Assembly: GCA_907163375.1 (NCBI GenBank)
Contig: CAJQUW010003017.1
Coordinates: forward strand, 124,001-188,000
Origin: Prostheceraeus crozeri
Lineage: Eukaryota; Platyhelminthes; Polycladida; Euryleptidae
Direction: 5' to 3'
DNA: 64,000 nucleotides
Part shown: piece by piece, positions 10,901 through 23,496 of the stretch
Position numbering within the stretch: position 1 is the stretch's first letter
Layout of the letters: every line of letters begins with the position of its first letter
Position numbers and translations under genes: made by a program
The notes under the pieces: model-generated
Told to the model about the DNA's origin: nothing
Databases searched by the model: none
The model's input: only the letters and a program-made list of their open reading frames with translations

Positions 10901-13340
10901 GATTGTAACACGTCATGGAATTTTCAGACTGAAAGGGAATTAACATAAATATTATTTCAATAAAAGTTGATGTGAGATAGGCATAATAATGCTTCGAAAA
11001 AAGTATCTGATAACTTCAAAACAACCACGCTTGTTTGAAGATGTCTTGGTCAGGTTGCCAGTCTTTTCTAGGATACTATGTTTATTTATTCATAAGATGT
11101 TGCGATTTGAAAAAAATCTTCCCTTCTGTTCTTCTCAACACACAATGGATAGTAACACATGTACCTATCAAGTATAGCTGACTTTGCTGATTCACTATAG
11201 AAACTTATCACAAGTTAACATATTTTCCCCCATTTCATTGGCTGATGTATAACCGTCTTATCAAGGGATTTCTGTGTATCAGCAGATATCCATAGGATAT
11301 TACTGCACCATTGAAACTGTCAAATAAGTAATTGGCAAAAAAGCTATGTTGTTCAAAGATGTTACATAGCATATTCTATATACCCCACATTTTCGTCTTT
11401 CCAGACAAAGTCGAGAGTTGAAAAGGGAGAGAAATTCTGCAATTCAGACTCCTATAGACGTATGATTACTTGTAGTAGATATTAGTGATATTAGAATGAT
11501 CAATTTACAGTAGAATAATGCTAGAAATCATGCATTTGTAGGTATAGAAGAGCATTAGCATGTATACAAAAGAATAGAAAATTCACAAGCACACAAATTG
11601 ACGATGCTGTTTTATTTTTCTTAAAAATGTAGAAAATATTTTTATGCTTCTTTGGAAACATATGCTTCTTTGGATGCTCCTTTTTCATATAAGTGCTTTC
11701 AATAAACAAAACAACTACTTGTTCCTTGTCAATGAAGAAGGCATGAACTTAAAAGAACAAAAATTGATTTTGAAAAAAACATGAGATAATTCCAAACAAT
11801 ATTCGAGGAAAGCAATAATTGATCAATTAGCATAGCTTGTTGAATCAGCAATGTAATTTACTTTTTTGGCAAAATTGCAAACGTGATTAGTAGCTCTCAT
11901 GCTCTAAAAACACTTATTGCACTACAATAAACATTAAAATTTGATCAAAATGTTACATTAAACAGCATTCATCACAAAGTGATGAATCAAAACAGAACTT
12001 TTTCGAATCACCAAATATTTTTTACTAAATAAACACCATTGTAAATAGGTAATTCACTTGGCTCAGAATAAAGAAAGTGGTGCAACTGTAATATTCTGCA
12101 TCGTCCTAAAGTCTAAACGTGTAAAAGTATTGATGTAGTATTAATTTCAGTCGCCATCTATTGACCATCTTCACACAGATTGATCACGAATTCAAAATTT
12201 ACATTGGTAGAGTATAAAATAGCTTTCTGAAGGTATTAATCATATCGTGAAAAAGCATCGTAATTTCTAAAATTCGAGAGGAAGTAGTATTGAGCTACAT
12301 TTTGCTATTGCCAAAAACAATTACTGTAGAAATTGACTTAACTGGATTTTGTCATCCAGTCAGATCAGATTTGGCCCGCATCGATAATTATGCAAACTAT
12401 AGGCCTATATTAGTTTCATTCCCCACTGATAAACAATTATAGCAATGACCCGGTTGTTACTGATTAGTATCTCAGAAATCTACACACGAATAGCAGCTTA
12501 AATAAAAATTGACGTTCAGCTTTGGCATTTTAACGTTTGCCTTACATCAGCACTTTTTCACTGTTCTTCAAATATTGAGAACTATTCTTTTAGTGCGTGG
12601 AATTATATATTTCCATGTTTTCATCACTTTCCGAAAGTCTAAAAGGTCCTAAAGTTTTCACAAGTTTCATCTTAATCACCTATAAACTTGGTGTATTGAC
12701 ACTTCCAAATCGGCTATTAGGAACAGGGATGTGATTGACCAAACGAAATAAATCAGGAAACCAATTTTTGAAGGGCCCAGTATAAACAGTCATTGCTATT
12801 AACAGTAGAACCATTAATTTTGGACATTCACATATTGCCTGGTATAGATCGATTATAAGGAAGAAATGAAGAACACAAAATGAAAACAAATACAACGCGC
12901 TTAGTAATGTTGTATCCATATAGTCTGCGTGTAAATTTAGGCGAAACCCATGTGACAGGTTGAAAATAATAGCTGGTATCACTGAAAATGAAGTGGTATA
13001 TAGGGATATGTTTTAGAAATATAAAAACGGCCATGCTACTGTCAAAGACTATATGGGCAATATATGAAGTCCTACCCAACCCCCGCCCTATAATTTTTTT
13101 GCAGAATCTGCCTTGTCTCATAAATGACGGAAATCAACCCAAAATATCAGGATTTCCTGATAAATCAGGAAAAATCACAACCCAGTTGCTGCATTTCATA
13201 CATCAGAGATTAAATACGAAAGCAAAAATAGACTTCAGAAAATAATTTATCAGGTGTTTCGAAGTTTGTGGTGCAGCTATATAGAATACAGCTAGACACA
13301 AGCAACTTTGTGTCCCAAAGCTGAAGTGATTACCGTAATG
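10901..13340. other. Upstream flank of PPP6R, no gene recognised
   Basis: It should contain the PPP6R promoter and any 5' UTR exon, but AT-rich sequence with no distinctive motif prevents a call. The open frames at 12680-13245 overlap on both strands and show no family resemblance. Confidence 0.45.
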
Positions 13341-13344
13341 AAAG

Positions 13345-14445
13345 AGATTGAAGTCAGGGAAAGCTGCTGGGTTGTCTGAAGTCTGCACTGAATCTCTTGC
13401 AGACATGCTGGAGGAGAACTTGCTGTGATGACGGAGCTTTGTCAGCGAGTCATCCATGGGAAGGGAATGCCGGAGGAATGGAAGACGAGTGTAGTGGTGC
13501 CACTTTACAAAAGAAAGGGTGATGTTATGAGCTGTGAATCATAAAGAGGTGTTTAACTTTTGGAACATGGTATGAAGATCATCGAGATTTTTTTGGAGAA
13601 AAGATTTCGGAAAGTGGTTACTTTCGACCAGTCGCAGTGTGGCTACATGCCTGGAAAGGGCACAACGGACGCCATTTTCATTTATATAAAATGAGTACCT
13701 TGACAGGGAAAAAAGTCATTTATGTGTTTTGTGGATATGGTCAAAGTGTTTGACCGCGTCCCCAATGGAGCGGGCGATGAGGAAAAAAGACTAGCAGAAG
13801 TAATGGTGAGAGGGGTTGAGTTTGTACGATGAGTCGAAGACACGAGTAAGGGTTGGATCAGAATTGTCGAACGAATTTTGTGTGAATGTTTGAGTTCATC
13901 AAGGATCCGTCTTATCACCCGTGCTGTTGTTCCACAACTGTTACGTTCTCAACCATCGAGTCGCACAATACTTGGGTGGTGCGCATGGGTCATTGCAAGT
14001 GTCAATAATCCGCTCAACGAGACCAGTGTGTCCACAGAATTTCCGGATTGAAATTCAAGGTTTTTTCCTGGTTTTCAAGGTTCTCCATTTTCATTCTTAA
14101 GGTTCATACTAGAGCCTTCATCAAGGATCCGTCTTATCACCCGTGCTGTTCGCAATGGCAGTCAATGCATTAACTGAAAACGTAGGGGAGGTAACAGTGT
14201 CTGAAATTGTGTACGCAGATGAAACCGTTTTTGACGAGCAATAATATTGAAGGCCTGAGAGACAAGTTCAAAAAATGAACGTAGGGAAAACGAAGATAGT
14301 GGTGAGTGGTTCAGGAGATAGACTGAAGTCTAAGATTCATGTGGTGTTTGTGGGAGAAGGGTCATGGCGAATGCGGTGTTGTGCACTAAGTGTGGGAAGT
14401 GGATTCACGGGCGATGCACGAAAAAATAAAAAGTTTAAAAAGTTT
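13345..14445 (+). mobile_element. LINE reverse transcriptase relic
   Basis: Degenerate non-LTR retrotransposon ORF2. In broken frames it reads HGKGMPEEWKTSVVVPLYK, GYMPGKGTTDAIF, a Phe-Val-Asp-Met-x-K-x-F-D-R-V-P palm motif, QGS-LSPVLFAMAVNALTEN, VSEIVYADET, and finally a Cys-rich tail with KWIHGRC. This is the order of the fingers, palm and C-terminal zinc-binding region of ORF2. Several stops and frameshifts make it inactive. It is interrupted by a 190-bp insertion at 13929-14116. Clade not resolved. Confidence 0.8.
13929..14118. repeat. 190-bp direct repeat copy inserted in the LINE (source-like copy at 15701-15890)
   Basis: By eye this is identical over 190 bp to 15701-15890. It is flanked by a 34-bp direct duplication of LINE sequence (13895-13928 and 14117-14150, core AAGGATCCGTCTTATCACCC), so it is an insertion into the LINE. 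Confidence 0.85.
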
Positions 14446-15700
14446 TAAATCGGCATCTCAAAAATTATCTATTGATTACCATCCTGATATAAATGCCACT
14501 AATTCTTGGGAGCAGCAAAACACTGCAAAAATTGCCAACAAAAATACTTGAAGACCAATGCCGTGATTACGGACAAGATCAATGCAAAATAAAAACGTAA
14601 AAATTTATTTCAGAAAAAGTGGATATCTTGGTCAATACGATCAATCGGTAACAAAGGTTTCTTCTCCATATCATCCATCTTTGATTTCTGACGCCTTCCA
14701 CATCTTTTCATTCAATTCTCTTCCTTTCTAGCTTCTCGATATCGTGCAGCGGAATTTCGAGGACAAAATCAGTCTTTTGGGAACGTCAAAATTACGAGCA
14801 TCTCCGTCATACAATGCGTGTGTATGATCTTCGACTATGCTTTGAGTAATAAGAGGATTGCGATCTTTCAACGATATTTTTGATTTTCTACGATCTTCTC
14901 TCTATTGACCGAAGAACCGCTTTCCACCGACGCCTGTCCATAGCTCAAACAGAGAATGATTCGCAATAATCTTTCAAACTAACAAGAAGAATTACATGTA
15001 CCTTTTTGAGAGCAATGGAGTAAGCAGTCATCAAGTCTGTCTCTCCTTTGGTCGAACAAGCAAGAAGTAAGAATTCATGGGATTGTTTGATGTCAGAAAT
15101 ATGCACCGATTCCTGATGCGATCTGCTTCGAATCCAGTGACCAATCTTTTCCCCACCAGTTCATCCAAAGTTTTATCTAATGACATCAAATTTCCGTTTG
15201 GAATCTGAGGACATAATCAACGGATCCAGGCAAGATTGCCCCCCGAACAATGGATATTTGAAAGGCATCAAAATAGCATTCAAGAATTCCGGACACTTCG
15301 AAGAAAATTCTTTCTGATGTATGTCCGTTCAGTCTGATGATCTTTAGGCTGATATCGCTGCAAACCCCATGTCAATTGATCAATTGATTTCGGCTGTGAG
15401 AAATTTTCTCAGACATGGGAAGGTTCAGCTTTTAAACTGCTGACAGTTTTTCATAACACATGGCTTGATAAACCGTTTGGAGAGCGAATTTCTGATGTTC
15501 TCTTGGGCTTCAAGTAGGAATGGATCAATGGGTTTGTCGACTTGATTTCTTCAAGAAAACTCAAATTCTTTGTTTATCTTGGCAAATAGACAACTTGGCC
15601 TTGAGCAGAGGATCATTCAGAATTTCCTTCATGTTCTTGTCGGACGACGAGTGAGATTGCTTCTTGATATTTTCGACATATGCTCGCAAGTTTGGCAATC

Positions 15701-15890
15701 GTTCCACAACTGTTACGTTCTCAACCATCGAGTCGCACAATACTTGGGTGGTGCGCATGGGTCATTGCAAGTGTCAATAATCCGCTCAACGAGACCAGTG
15801 TGTCCACAGAATTTCCGGATTGAAATTCAAGGTTTTTTCCTGGTTTTCAAGGTTCTCCATTTTCATTCTTAAGGTTCATACTAGAGCCTT
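15701..15890. repeat. 190-bp direct repeat, likely source copy
   Basis: This copy is continuous with its surroundings on both sides: hAT-like transposase relic up to 15795 and the start of a MITE from 15796. It is therefore the probable donor of the copy at 13929-14118. Confidence 0.8.
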
Positions 15891-16914
15891 TATCTACCGG
15901 ACTTTCGCATTCTCATGGTATTTTCAAGGTGCATTATTCTTTTTCTAAAGGCGTGGAGCCTATCAACCGGATTTTCGCACTTACACTATGTCGTTTAAAC
16001 ATTGCTTATGATGTGCATACAGATGACATAACAGCTATCACATATAGGCTCACTTTCATGAGAGAACTTTGTGGTTGAGGGGGTAGTTGTTCATACAAAG
16101 TACAGTACATTGTTCTGTACCTTTAAGCCTGGCTATAATGAAACTATTTATGTCTATTTTATTGTTTGATATCTGTGTAGTTTTGAGACACAGTGTATTT
16201 TCGATTTTTGCTTACCCTGTACTGTAGGGTATTTAGACTACAAAGATCAAATAGGCAATTTCTGCAATACATGTGTACTTAGATGACAGAAATAACACCC
16301 CGATTTACCTAAGTAATCCAACAAATCATGAATATGGAGAACAAAAACCAAAAATATTCTGTTCATCTACATGTATATTTGATGAACTTAAGTATGAAAA
16401 ATCAAGAGATCCAACTAACAAAAAACTGGATTAAGCATCTATAAATATTCAAAGGCTTCTGTAAAATGATAAAAATACTTGAGGATTGAGTCGATTGATT
16501 ATCATACTCAGGACATGTGAGGGAATGGTGCTATAATGAGTCTAAATAGAAGTGAAACAAAAACAAAAGCTTTCAGTCTGAACTGACTTGATTGCATATA
16601 ATGCATATTGCCGCACATACTCGCCTATAAGTCGACCTTTTGTCCCACTTTTCCCCCTTAAGTATGGTTCTCAACTGATACCCCGGTGCCATTTATATTC
16701 GAAATATTTTTCTTCTACAACTTATTCTACTTTTTCTAAAATATTTTTCGGTCTTACAACCTGATGTTCATGCGTGATCATAATTTGTTTCCTGACTGTG
16801 TTCCTGTTTTCTTATTTTCTTTGTTTCAAGGTTTTCCCAAGGTTTTTCACAACCTTAATTAATTTTTCCAAATTCCAGGTTATTTCCCGGTTTTTTCAAG
16901 GCGTGGACACCCTG
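15796..16914. mobile_element. Non-autonomous hAT-type element (CAGTGTGTCCAC / CAGGGTGTCCAC ends)
   Basis: The left end is CAGTGTGTCCACAGAATTTC and the right end, reverse complemented, is CAGGGTGTCCACGCCTTG. Both are followed inward by CAAGGTTTTTTCC-like runs. The direct repeat CGAGAC borders both ends (15790-15795 and 16915-16920), and the surrounding transposase relic stays in register across the site. No transposase inside. A 6-bp duplication is short for hAT (usually 8), so the outer bases may have mutated. Confidence 0.7.
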
Positions 16915-17001
16915 CGAGACGGAAGATCTTTAAAAACTTCTCAACAACTTCGTAGGAATTTCATTGCCTCAAGGTAGTTGTCTCCAGTTCGCAGAAGTTT
17001 G

Positions 17002-17080
17002 TGGTCTCCGTGGCACAGTAGTGAAGTGCGTGGCCTAGTGATCTTTCGGTCCAGAGGTGGAGCCCCGAAAGTGTCACTGG
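17002..17080 (+). repeat. Possible tRNA-derived SINE head
   Basis: CTCCGTGGCACAGTAGTGAA resembles a tRNA 5' half with a pol III A box. About 40 bp later GGTCCAGAGGTGGAGCCCC sits where a T-loop/B box would be, but matches GGTTCGANTCC poorly. The body and tail are not defined. Confidence 0.35.
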
Positions 17081-20018
17081 AGGCCGTCTTCAATCCAATA
17101 CCTGTCATGAATATCCATTTGTCCGCGATGCATTTACATTAGTCGCGAAGCATTTCACATATCAGACCATATCATCTGAGCCCTAATCAGTTATGTACTG
17201 CATATGAACCTCAAGGCGTGGGAGTGCTGACCTTGCGGAATAATCTCTAGAGGCAACTCGCCCATCGAGACAGGCGAAGACCTATCAACCTGATCAAGCT
17301 CACATCAAAGACGTCATTCCGATGAGAAAACAAAGCTCCCGTCCTGGTGCCTGGGATGCAGATTTCCTCACTTGAGTATGTACATTCCGTCTGAACGTTT
17401 TCAAAGCAGCATTACCGAACCAGTGGAGTGGATCCGGACGCAACTAGGGAGAAAAGCGTAGCAGCAAACTAAGAAAGCACAAAGCAACTGGCATGCTTTT
17501 CTGAAAACTACAAATTACTGAAAATTAATACAGCAGATGTACAATGTTTCATAATTAAAATTATATATGTTTGACCATGCATTTCTTGTGACTTTGCACA
17601 TTGATCAAATCTTCAAACGATGAAAAAGTGATTCTACATAAAAAAATCATGCAAAATATGGAATTTCTACCTTATTTTTTATGCAACAGGCGATTTTGTT
17701 AAGGTAATCATCGGTCATGAGTATATTTAATGCTTACTGCTCCCATTTTCAAAATTACCTGATTTTTTCAGGTTTTCCAGAAACCAAGTTTTCCCTGACT
17801 TTTCCCGTTACACAACCTGGACATTTTCTGCTTCCCGGCAGTGGTCAGTTATGATGACCTTCATTGGAAACTGCAAGTTTTACAGAGCCCAGGCCTTTGA
17901 ATTACATAGCATTTACTCTTCCAGGCCTTGAAATTTCATAGAATCAAAGGCACTCCGTGATCAAAAGTTATCTGAATCTAAAGAAGCATGATACTTTCCA
18001 ATGATATTCATTTCGATATTCATTCATCCAGTTTTCATTATTGATACTCAAAACGTCAATATTGCATCTTCAAAATAAATAACTACATCAAAAACTTGGT
18101 ACTGCAAAATCATTCACGAAATTAGTACCATAATCTCCAAAAAATCAGTGGCTATCACTAAACTATTTGAATATCAACATCTGAATGAATATCGAATCAT
18201 CCTTAGAATGATACGTATTTTAAGTCCATTTTCTGCGCACTTCAATCCACTAGTCAATGATATTTTATTGCCTTCTTCAGCTGTAGTGAAGGGCTTACTT
18301 GAATAAGAGTGACACGCAATCTTCTTTATAAGATTGTTGCAGCATAACAAGAGCTGAACTTTGTGTTAAAACTTGTTTGGGCTAGCCTCTCCTAACATTT
18401 CTAGATTCGTTCCTTTCATCATAACTCATAACAATCTTCAATTGTGCCGACATGTGGCTTCAACTATATCGGATACCATTCGCTGTCACAATTACAATGT
18501 GAAACTGCGAACGTGTAGGCGTTTCGAACTTCGATTTCTAACGATCAGCTGTTTTGTGTCGTGGACGATTACATGTTTCCCCATATGAATTTTTCATTCT
18601 AATTACCATTAATACATGCATTCAACAAAGAAATGAATCCAATTGTGGCAAGAATGTTCATACATAAATATCATTCAATAAATTTTGCAAAGTAGATTGA
18701 ATTTCCACACAGAGCGCGGCAGCTGTTAGGCACTGCTTTTCACCGAAAAAACAATTCAATAAATTGATTATTTAAACAAATATTTTCTAAGCTATTAAGG
18801 ATATACATATTTGCGAAGACCTTGACTAAGTCTCAACATTGCAATGGCACATTTGTGTTTGCTCTGTTCATTTGGGCAACTTGATATTTATCTAAAAATC
18901 TTCTTAAAGGACATCACGTAATGGATGTCTGCCCTGTATTGTGCCATTTTTGAACTGACGAAAAATCAAAGTTAGCAATAAAAATGGTAATAACAGAAAT
19001 CAATAATTAAGTTGAGCATTTTCCCAAAAATCTTTGGTCACGACCAAAGTGAAGTCCATTTGACTCCCTTATACCTCACATACATTCGTGCTTAAATGAT
19101 CAATGGATTGGCTGATTCTGCGATTAGTATATGAAATCGTCAGTGTCCGTCATAATGCATGCATCGATCACATCTCATAAGCAAGAAATGATGGATAAAT
19201 GGAACTGATTGTGATGATCAGAAGACACAAGAAACCACGGCAATTAATTAATTTTTTTGTTTTATTCCATGAAGTTTAAACATTATTGATTGTTTCAAGG
19301 TCAGAACGTGTGTCGAAATGATGAAGTTATCGAGGTTAATTCAATTTAATCCTCAAAAGCTTTGTGCTCTTCTTCGTCCGACGGATTGTAAGTTATGATC
19401 GCGGGTGTGGAATAATGGAATTACCAGCACTTGTGAGAAATAGGCTTCAGCTGGGCCTCATTTTTCGAGGGCACTGTAGCATGCCGCCCACTCCTGCGCT
19501 GTCTTAGGAAAAATGTTTGACTTTTAATGAAATTAATGCCTAACAGATATCTGTTTGTAGGTCACAAATGAAGTAGTTAAATAACCGGATTTATCGCAGT
19601 GATGTCCTATGCCTCCGTGCATGGAGGGCTGGGGCATGAACATAACTTGAGCACCGCGTTGCTCACGCTTTGCGAAGCACTTTGTTCGCAGTGGTTCATT
19701 TGAGTTATTCACTAAATCAGTGGAGTTGTTTGCATGAAATTTTTTTCTTTATTTGTCGAAAGGTGGCAGCTTAATTACAGATAGGTGGATTATGGTGCAG
19801 TACATCAAATATAAGTAGCAATACTCTGGAAATTGTCATTCTGTAGGCAAATTTGACCCTTGCGATTGAACAATGCGAATAGAGCGGGACTGAAAGCGTG
19901 GCCAGTGCGTTGACAAAGGTGCAGTCGTGCTGGGGCCACCATTTCGAAAGGGCATAAACCGAAAATGTCCATGCTCAGTGTGAAAACCTTTCGTTGATAT
20001 ATTTAAATAGTATATTAA
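17081..20018. other. Intergenic, no gene; fragments of hAT-type repeats
   Basis: Mostly featureless AT-rich DNA. Near 17751-17850 repeated GGTTTTCC/AAGTTTTCCC runs followed by ACAACCTGGACATTT resemble the subterminal part of the MITE at 15796-16914. Nothing else is recognisable. Confidence 0.5.
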
Positions 20019-20020
20019 TA

Positions 20021-20417
20021 CCTGCGTTCAGAACACCTTTACAACCGTTGTACAACAAAATTCACCTTTACCTGACCAGAGATCTAACCTTCGATACCAC
20101 ATTAGCTGATTACCGCAAAACTGAAACTAGAGTCTTAACGACTGACCAAGTATAAAATTCAAACTAGTCGAAAAGTGAAAGCAGATCTCTGTTACAATGA
20201 TAACTCAATCACGTTATGAAATATCTTAGGTAAACATACAACTTACCATGAAATCGCAAGCGAACACGCTTATAGTATATCTAGGTTAAGTCGAAGACAA
20301 AGATATAGCTATGGCAAATCGCGCCTTAGCGAGCGACAATTTATACTCAGCGCAGAGTCCATTAAATTTATGAAATATGAATTTAAACAAAACTCAAAAT
20401 ATCCCAACTCTTCTACA
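20021..20417 (-). repeat. 3' LTR of the Ty3-like element
   Basis: Near-identical to 26491-26887. Read on the minus strand it begins TGTAGAAGAG after a purine-rich tract. Confidence 0.88.
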
Positions 20418-20480
20418 CTCCCCCGTGATCTATAAAATCACAAAACTCAAAATATCCCAAACTTTCAATAGGCCTAAGGT

Positions 20481-21794
20481 TCAGGTCACATAATCACGAA
20501 GGTAATTTGGTTGGCGACGCACTCTACCTTGACGAGCATGAGGAATGTCTGAAGAAATTTCATTGGAAGTCACGCTGTCTTCGTCCACAGGCATATTTGA
20601 CATAGTTGAATGACTGGTATATTCCGACGAGTCGTCTTCTGCGTCCGAATCACTGTCAGAACTTGATTTATTTCGCACTTTTTGTGGTGGCACCTTTTTG
20701 AGATGACTAACATGCCTTGATATTCCATCGTTTTTCACAACCACAGAAACAGCAGAATTGATTCCCGTAATGCTGTGTGGACCACTCCACTCCGAATCAC
20801 AGCGTCCATCCGTGTGAAGATAGACCGATTCACCAATCACAAAAGGATTCTCAGTTGATGCCGGTAGCACACCACCTTCTTCTTGTTTCGAAATCCAAGT
20901 TTTAAAACCGTCACAGTCACCCTCCCTTTCCATACATATACCAGGCATTCGAGATCGTGCGTGAAACATCAGGATGTAAGGAGATGGACGTTCTGCAGCA
21001 CTTGAGACATTATACCAGAATACGCACTCGCTCACAGAATTGCCTGACCTGGCCACCATAGTCTTCATCGTTCTGTGGTTTCGTTCTGAAATCCCATTCC
21101 CTTGAGGCCGAAATGCACAAGAATACTCTCGTCGAATATCCCAAATGCTCATTAAGCGCGTAAGTTCTCCACTCCTAAATACCATTGCTTTATCGGTCAA
21201 TATAACTTCAGGAGGACCAAATTCTGAAAATATCTGACTGAAGTGAGTACAGATCTCGGAGGCGGACTCGTTCCGTATCTTTCGCCATATACAAAATCTC
21301 GATCCTGTGTCAATCAAGGTCAGATAAGAGGCAGAGTCCACGTGTGTGATATCGCAAGATACTCTCATCCACACCTCTCTTGTTATGAGCCTTCCTTTCG
21401 CATAATGTGGATTCGTCATTGGACAAACTCTAGCGCACCTGTCACATCCATCGACCACCTTTTGCACAATACTTTTGTTAATACTAGTGCCAAGGCTCTC
21501 TTTTGCCAATTGTAATGTTCGCGAGACTCCAAAATGATGTCGTTCATGGATATTGCGAACAACATTCTCCAAATCCTCACGTAAGGCACCCAAAGCTACC
21601 AAACCAATTGGCTTGTCAGAAGACTTGTCCTTCTTCAACAACCAGGACTTAGGCACTCGTGTCAGCTTGTCAGCCAAGTTATCATTTGAACGAACTAAGT
21701 TGACAATTATTTCCAAGTTCTCTTGCTGACGTAACTCGCGCAATATTTGGATCCGACGTCGAATTATCAACTCCGATAAAGCATGGGTACGCAC
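20481..21794 (-). CDS. Ty3-like integrase region (fossil)
   Basis: Part of the pol region of the LTR element: an HHCC zinc-binding segment, a DDE integrase core, and an acidic/basic C-terminal tail. Follows the RT/RNase H part on the same strand, as in Ty3-type elements. Confidence 0.85.
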   Translation of the reverse strand: MRTHALSELIIRRRIQILRELRQQENLEIIVNLVRSNDNLADKLTRVPKSWLLKKDKSSDKPIGLVALGALREDLENVVRNIHERHHFGVSRTLQLAKESLGTSINKSIVQKVVDGCDRCARVCPMTNPHYAKGRLITREVWMRVSCDITHVDSASYLTLIDTGSRFCIWRKIRNESASEICTHFSQIFSEFGPPEVILTDKAMVFRSGELTRLMSIWDIRREYSCAFRPQGNGISERNHRTMKTMVARSGNSVSECVFWYNVSSAAERPSPYILMFHARSRMPGICMEREGDCDGFKTWISKQEEGGVLPASTENPFVIGESVYLHTDGRCDSEWSGPHSITGINSAVSVVVKNDGISRHVSHLKKVPPQKVRNKSSSDSDSDAEDDSSEYTSHSTMSNMPVDEDSVTSNEISSDIPHARQGRVRRQPNYLRDYVT

Positions 21795-21863
21795 ATTGTG
21801 GGTGTCTTGAAGGGCAGAGTTAAGCCAACCTTTAACAGTAGCCGAGTCAGTTTTCAGGACGAA

Positions 21864-23450
21864 CTACTTAAATTCCCACTTGAACACCATATTGATTCCC
21901 CTGATGGCAGCATCCAATTCACTGGTGTTAATGTGAGAGGTGTCTCCTTCCTTCCTAAGCCACGCAGCATCTTCCACGACATTTCCATTGACAGTCAAGG
22001 CAACACCCATAACAATGTTGCTTGCATCCGTCCAAACAACAACTCGGCCACTCTCAGGTACCATCGAATGTCCCCGTACAGGATCTTCTCCCGACTTCAA
22101 CCTTACATCCACCTCGCGCACCATGCTCATCAAATTGTCACTAACGGGATCGTCCCAACCAATCTTCTCTTGAGCTGAATGCCTTTGCAAGTACCCGCAT
22201 GCCACGCGAAGCCAGCCACATACTGGATAATGCCCCAGCCATTCGCCTAAGATCTTGTGCACTCCCCTTCTGGTCAATGTCTTTTCTTCTACGTTCGGGA
22301 GTGTTCCATCCCTTCTCCATCTCACATGACGATCAACTTGAAGGCCTAACACACGAACATTACTTCCATTTCCCAGTCGCTCCGGTGGCTTTGTCTTCAG
22401 TCCGAATTTGTCCAACATTTGCACGACCTTGTCAACTGGAACTTTCCCCTCATTCACAAAGATGTCATCAATGTAACTGCTGGCAGCAGATCTTACTACC
22501 TCTTCAGACAGCACGCGCTCTACAATCTTGGTCATCACTTTTGGAGCGATGTTGAGACCGAACCCTAGCCGCGTAAGAACAAAGGTCTTATTGTCCCACT
22601 TCACACATTGAAACTTCCACAAAGACGAGTGCACCCGCACCTGCAGGTATGCCTTCCGAAGGACAACGACAGAGCAGTCCGGTCCCAGCTGTCGCCATTC
22701 TCGCAATCTATCTTGACACAAAGGGGTCGAGGATCCTGGTCGACTGACAATGAAATCATTCAGGTACCTAAAATCCAGCACTGGCCTGACTTTGACGCTC
22801 TCTCCCTTTTGCTGTCTCACACTCATGAGAGGTAATACATTCGTGATATCGCCATCTCTCTCTTTTTCCCATGGAATTAAGATGCCCTCTGATATCCAAT
22901 TATTCAATTCCTCTGCAAAAGCCTCTTTCTCAGCTTCAGGTATCTTGTAGTTCCCTACACGGTTCCTATACGGCGGTGGGCCGGACTTCCATTTCCACTT
23001 AACTGTCCACTGATTGTCCTGAAACATGGTTTCAAAGTCCCTATCAGAAATCAATTCATTCAATCTACAGGAGTCTGAAGACGCTGACTGGGAAACAGGC
23101 TGCACCACACATGAAATGGTCCTAGGACTATCATCATCAAAGTTCCATTCAATCATGGGACCAGTGGATGGCAATCTTGCAGGAATAATTAATCCATGCT
23201 TCAAGAGTATATCCTGCCCAACAATCAAGTCAAGGTCTATCGGTAACCTGTTCACCTTATGAACAGTCACAGGCCCAACTTCAACTTTGTTTGAACCTAC
23301 GATAACTGAGTCCAGTGTCACCTTTCCATCGCTTCTAATTATGGCGCAATTCATGATTTCTAGCAACACTGGTATTCCACTGAGATGTTCAAGATTGTTG
23401 ACAACATCCGCCTTGACCAGTGTTACAGTGCAACCAGAATCCAAAAGCAC
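21864..23450 (-). CDS. Ty3-like protease, reverse transcriptase and RNase H region (fossil)
   Basis: Retropepsin-like start (LLDSGCTVTLV), RT palm with SYIDDIF, and an RNase H-like segment (VVWTDASN). This is the order protease-RT-RNase H ahead of the integrase. The RT is closest in style to Ty3-type elements common in invertebrates. Confidence 0.88.
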   Translation of the reverse strand: MLLDSGCTVTLVKADVVNNLEHLSGIPVLLEIMNCAIIRSDGKVTLDSVIVGSNKVEVGPVTVHKVNRLPIDLDLIVGQDILLKHGLIIPARLPSTGPMIEWNFDDDSPRTISCVVQPVSQSASSDSCRLNELISDRDFETMFQDNQWTVKWKWKSGPPPYRNRVGNYKIPEAEKEAFAEELNNWISEGILIPWEKERDGDITNVLPLMSVRQQKGESVKVRPVLDFRYLNDFIVSRPGSSTPLCQDRLREWRQLGPDCSVVVLRKAYLQVRVHSSLWKFQCVKWDNKTFVLTRLGFGLNIAPKVMTKIVERVLSEEVVRSAASSYIDDIFVNEGKVPVDKVVQMLDKFGLKTKPPERLGNGSNVRVLGLQVDRHVRWRRDGTLPNVEEKTLTRRGVHKILGEWLGHYPVCGWLRVACGYLQRHSAQEKIGWDDPVSDNLMSMVREVDVRLKSGEDPVRGHSMVPESGRVVVWTDASNIVMGVALTVNGNVVEDAAWLRKEGDTSHINTSELDAAIRGINMVFKWEFK

Positions 23451-23496
23451 TCGACAACTACGTCCATTCCCATGCCTGCGTGAACCTTAGACTTGT

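Larger units (their letters stand above)
15240..16977 (-). pseudogene. hAT-like transposase relic, interrupted by a MITE
   Basis: The minus-strand frames resemble the better preserved hAT-like protein at 31.8-35.0 kb. EVVEKFLKIFRLVERIIDTC reads across the MITE once its duplicated target is counted once, followed by CATRW (compare CPTRW), NVTVVERLPNLRAYVE (compare NVKVVDRALELLDSLKKYV), DPLLKAKL (compare DPLLEARL) and INQLIDMGFAAISA (compare REVDIGLAATRSL). Many stops and shifts show it is old. Limits are approximate, and the continuation toward 14.6 kb is too decayed to trace. Confidence 0.65.

Noticed and set aside
12680-13245. Overlapping frames on both strands (up to 100 codons)
   Set aside because: Mutually overlapping, no family motifs, low-complexity hydrophobic translation typical of AT-rich chance frames.
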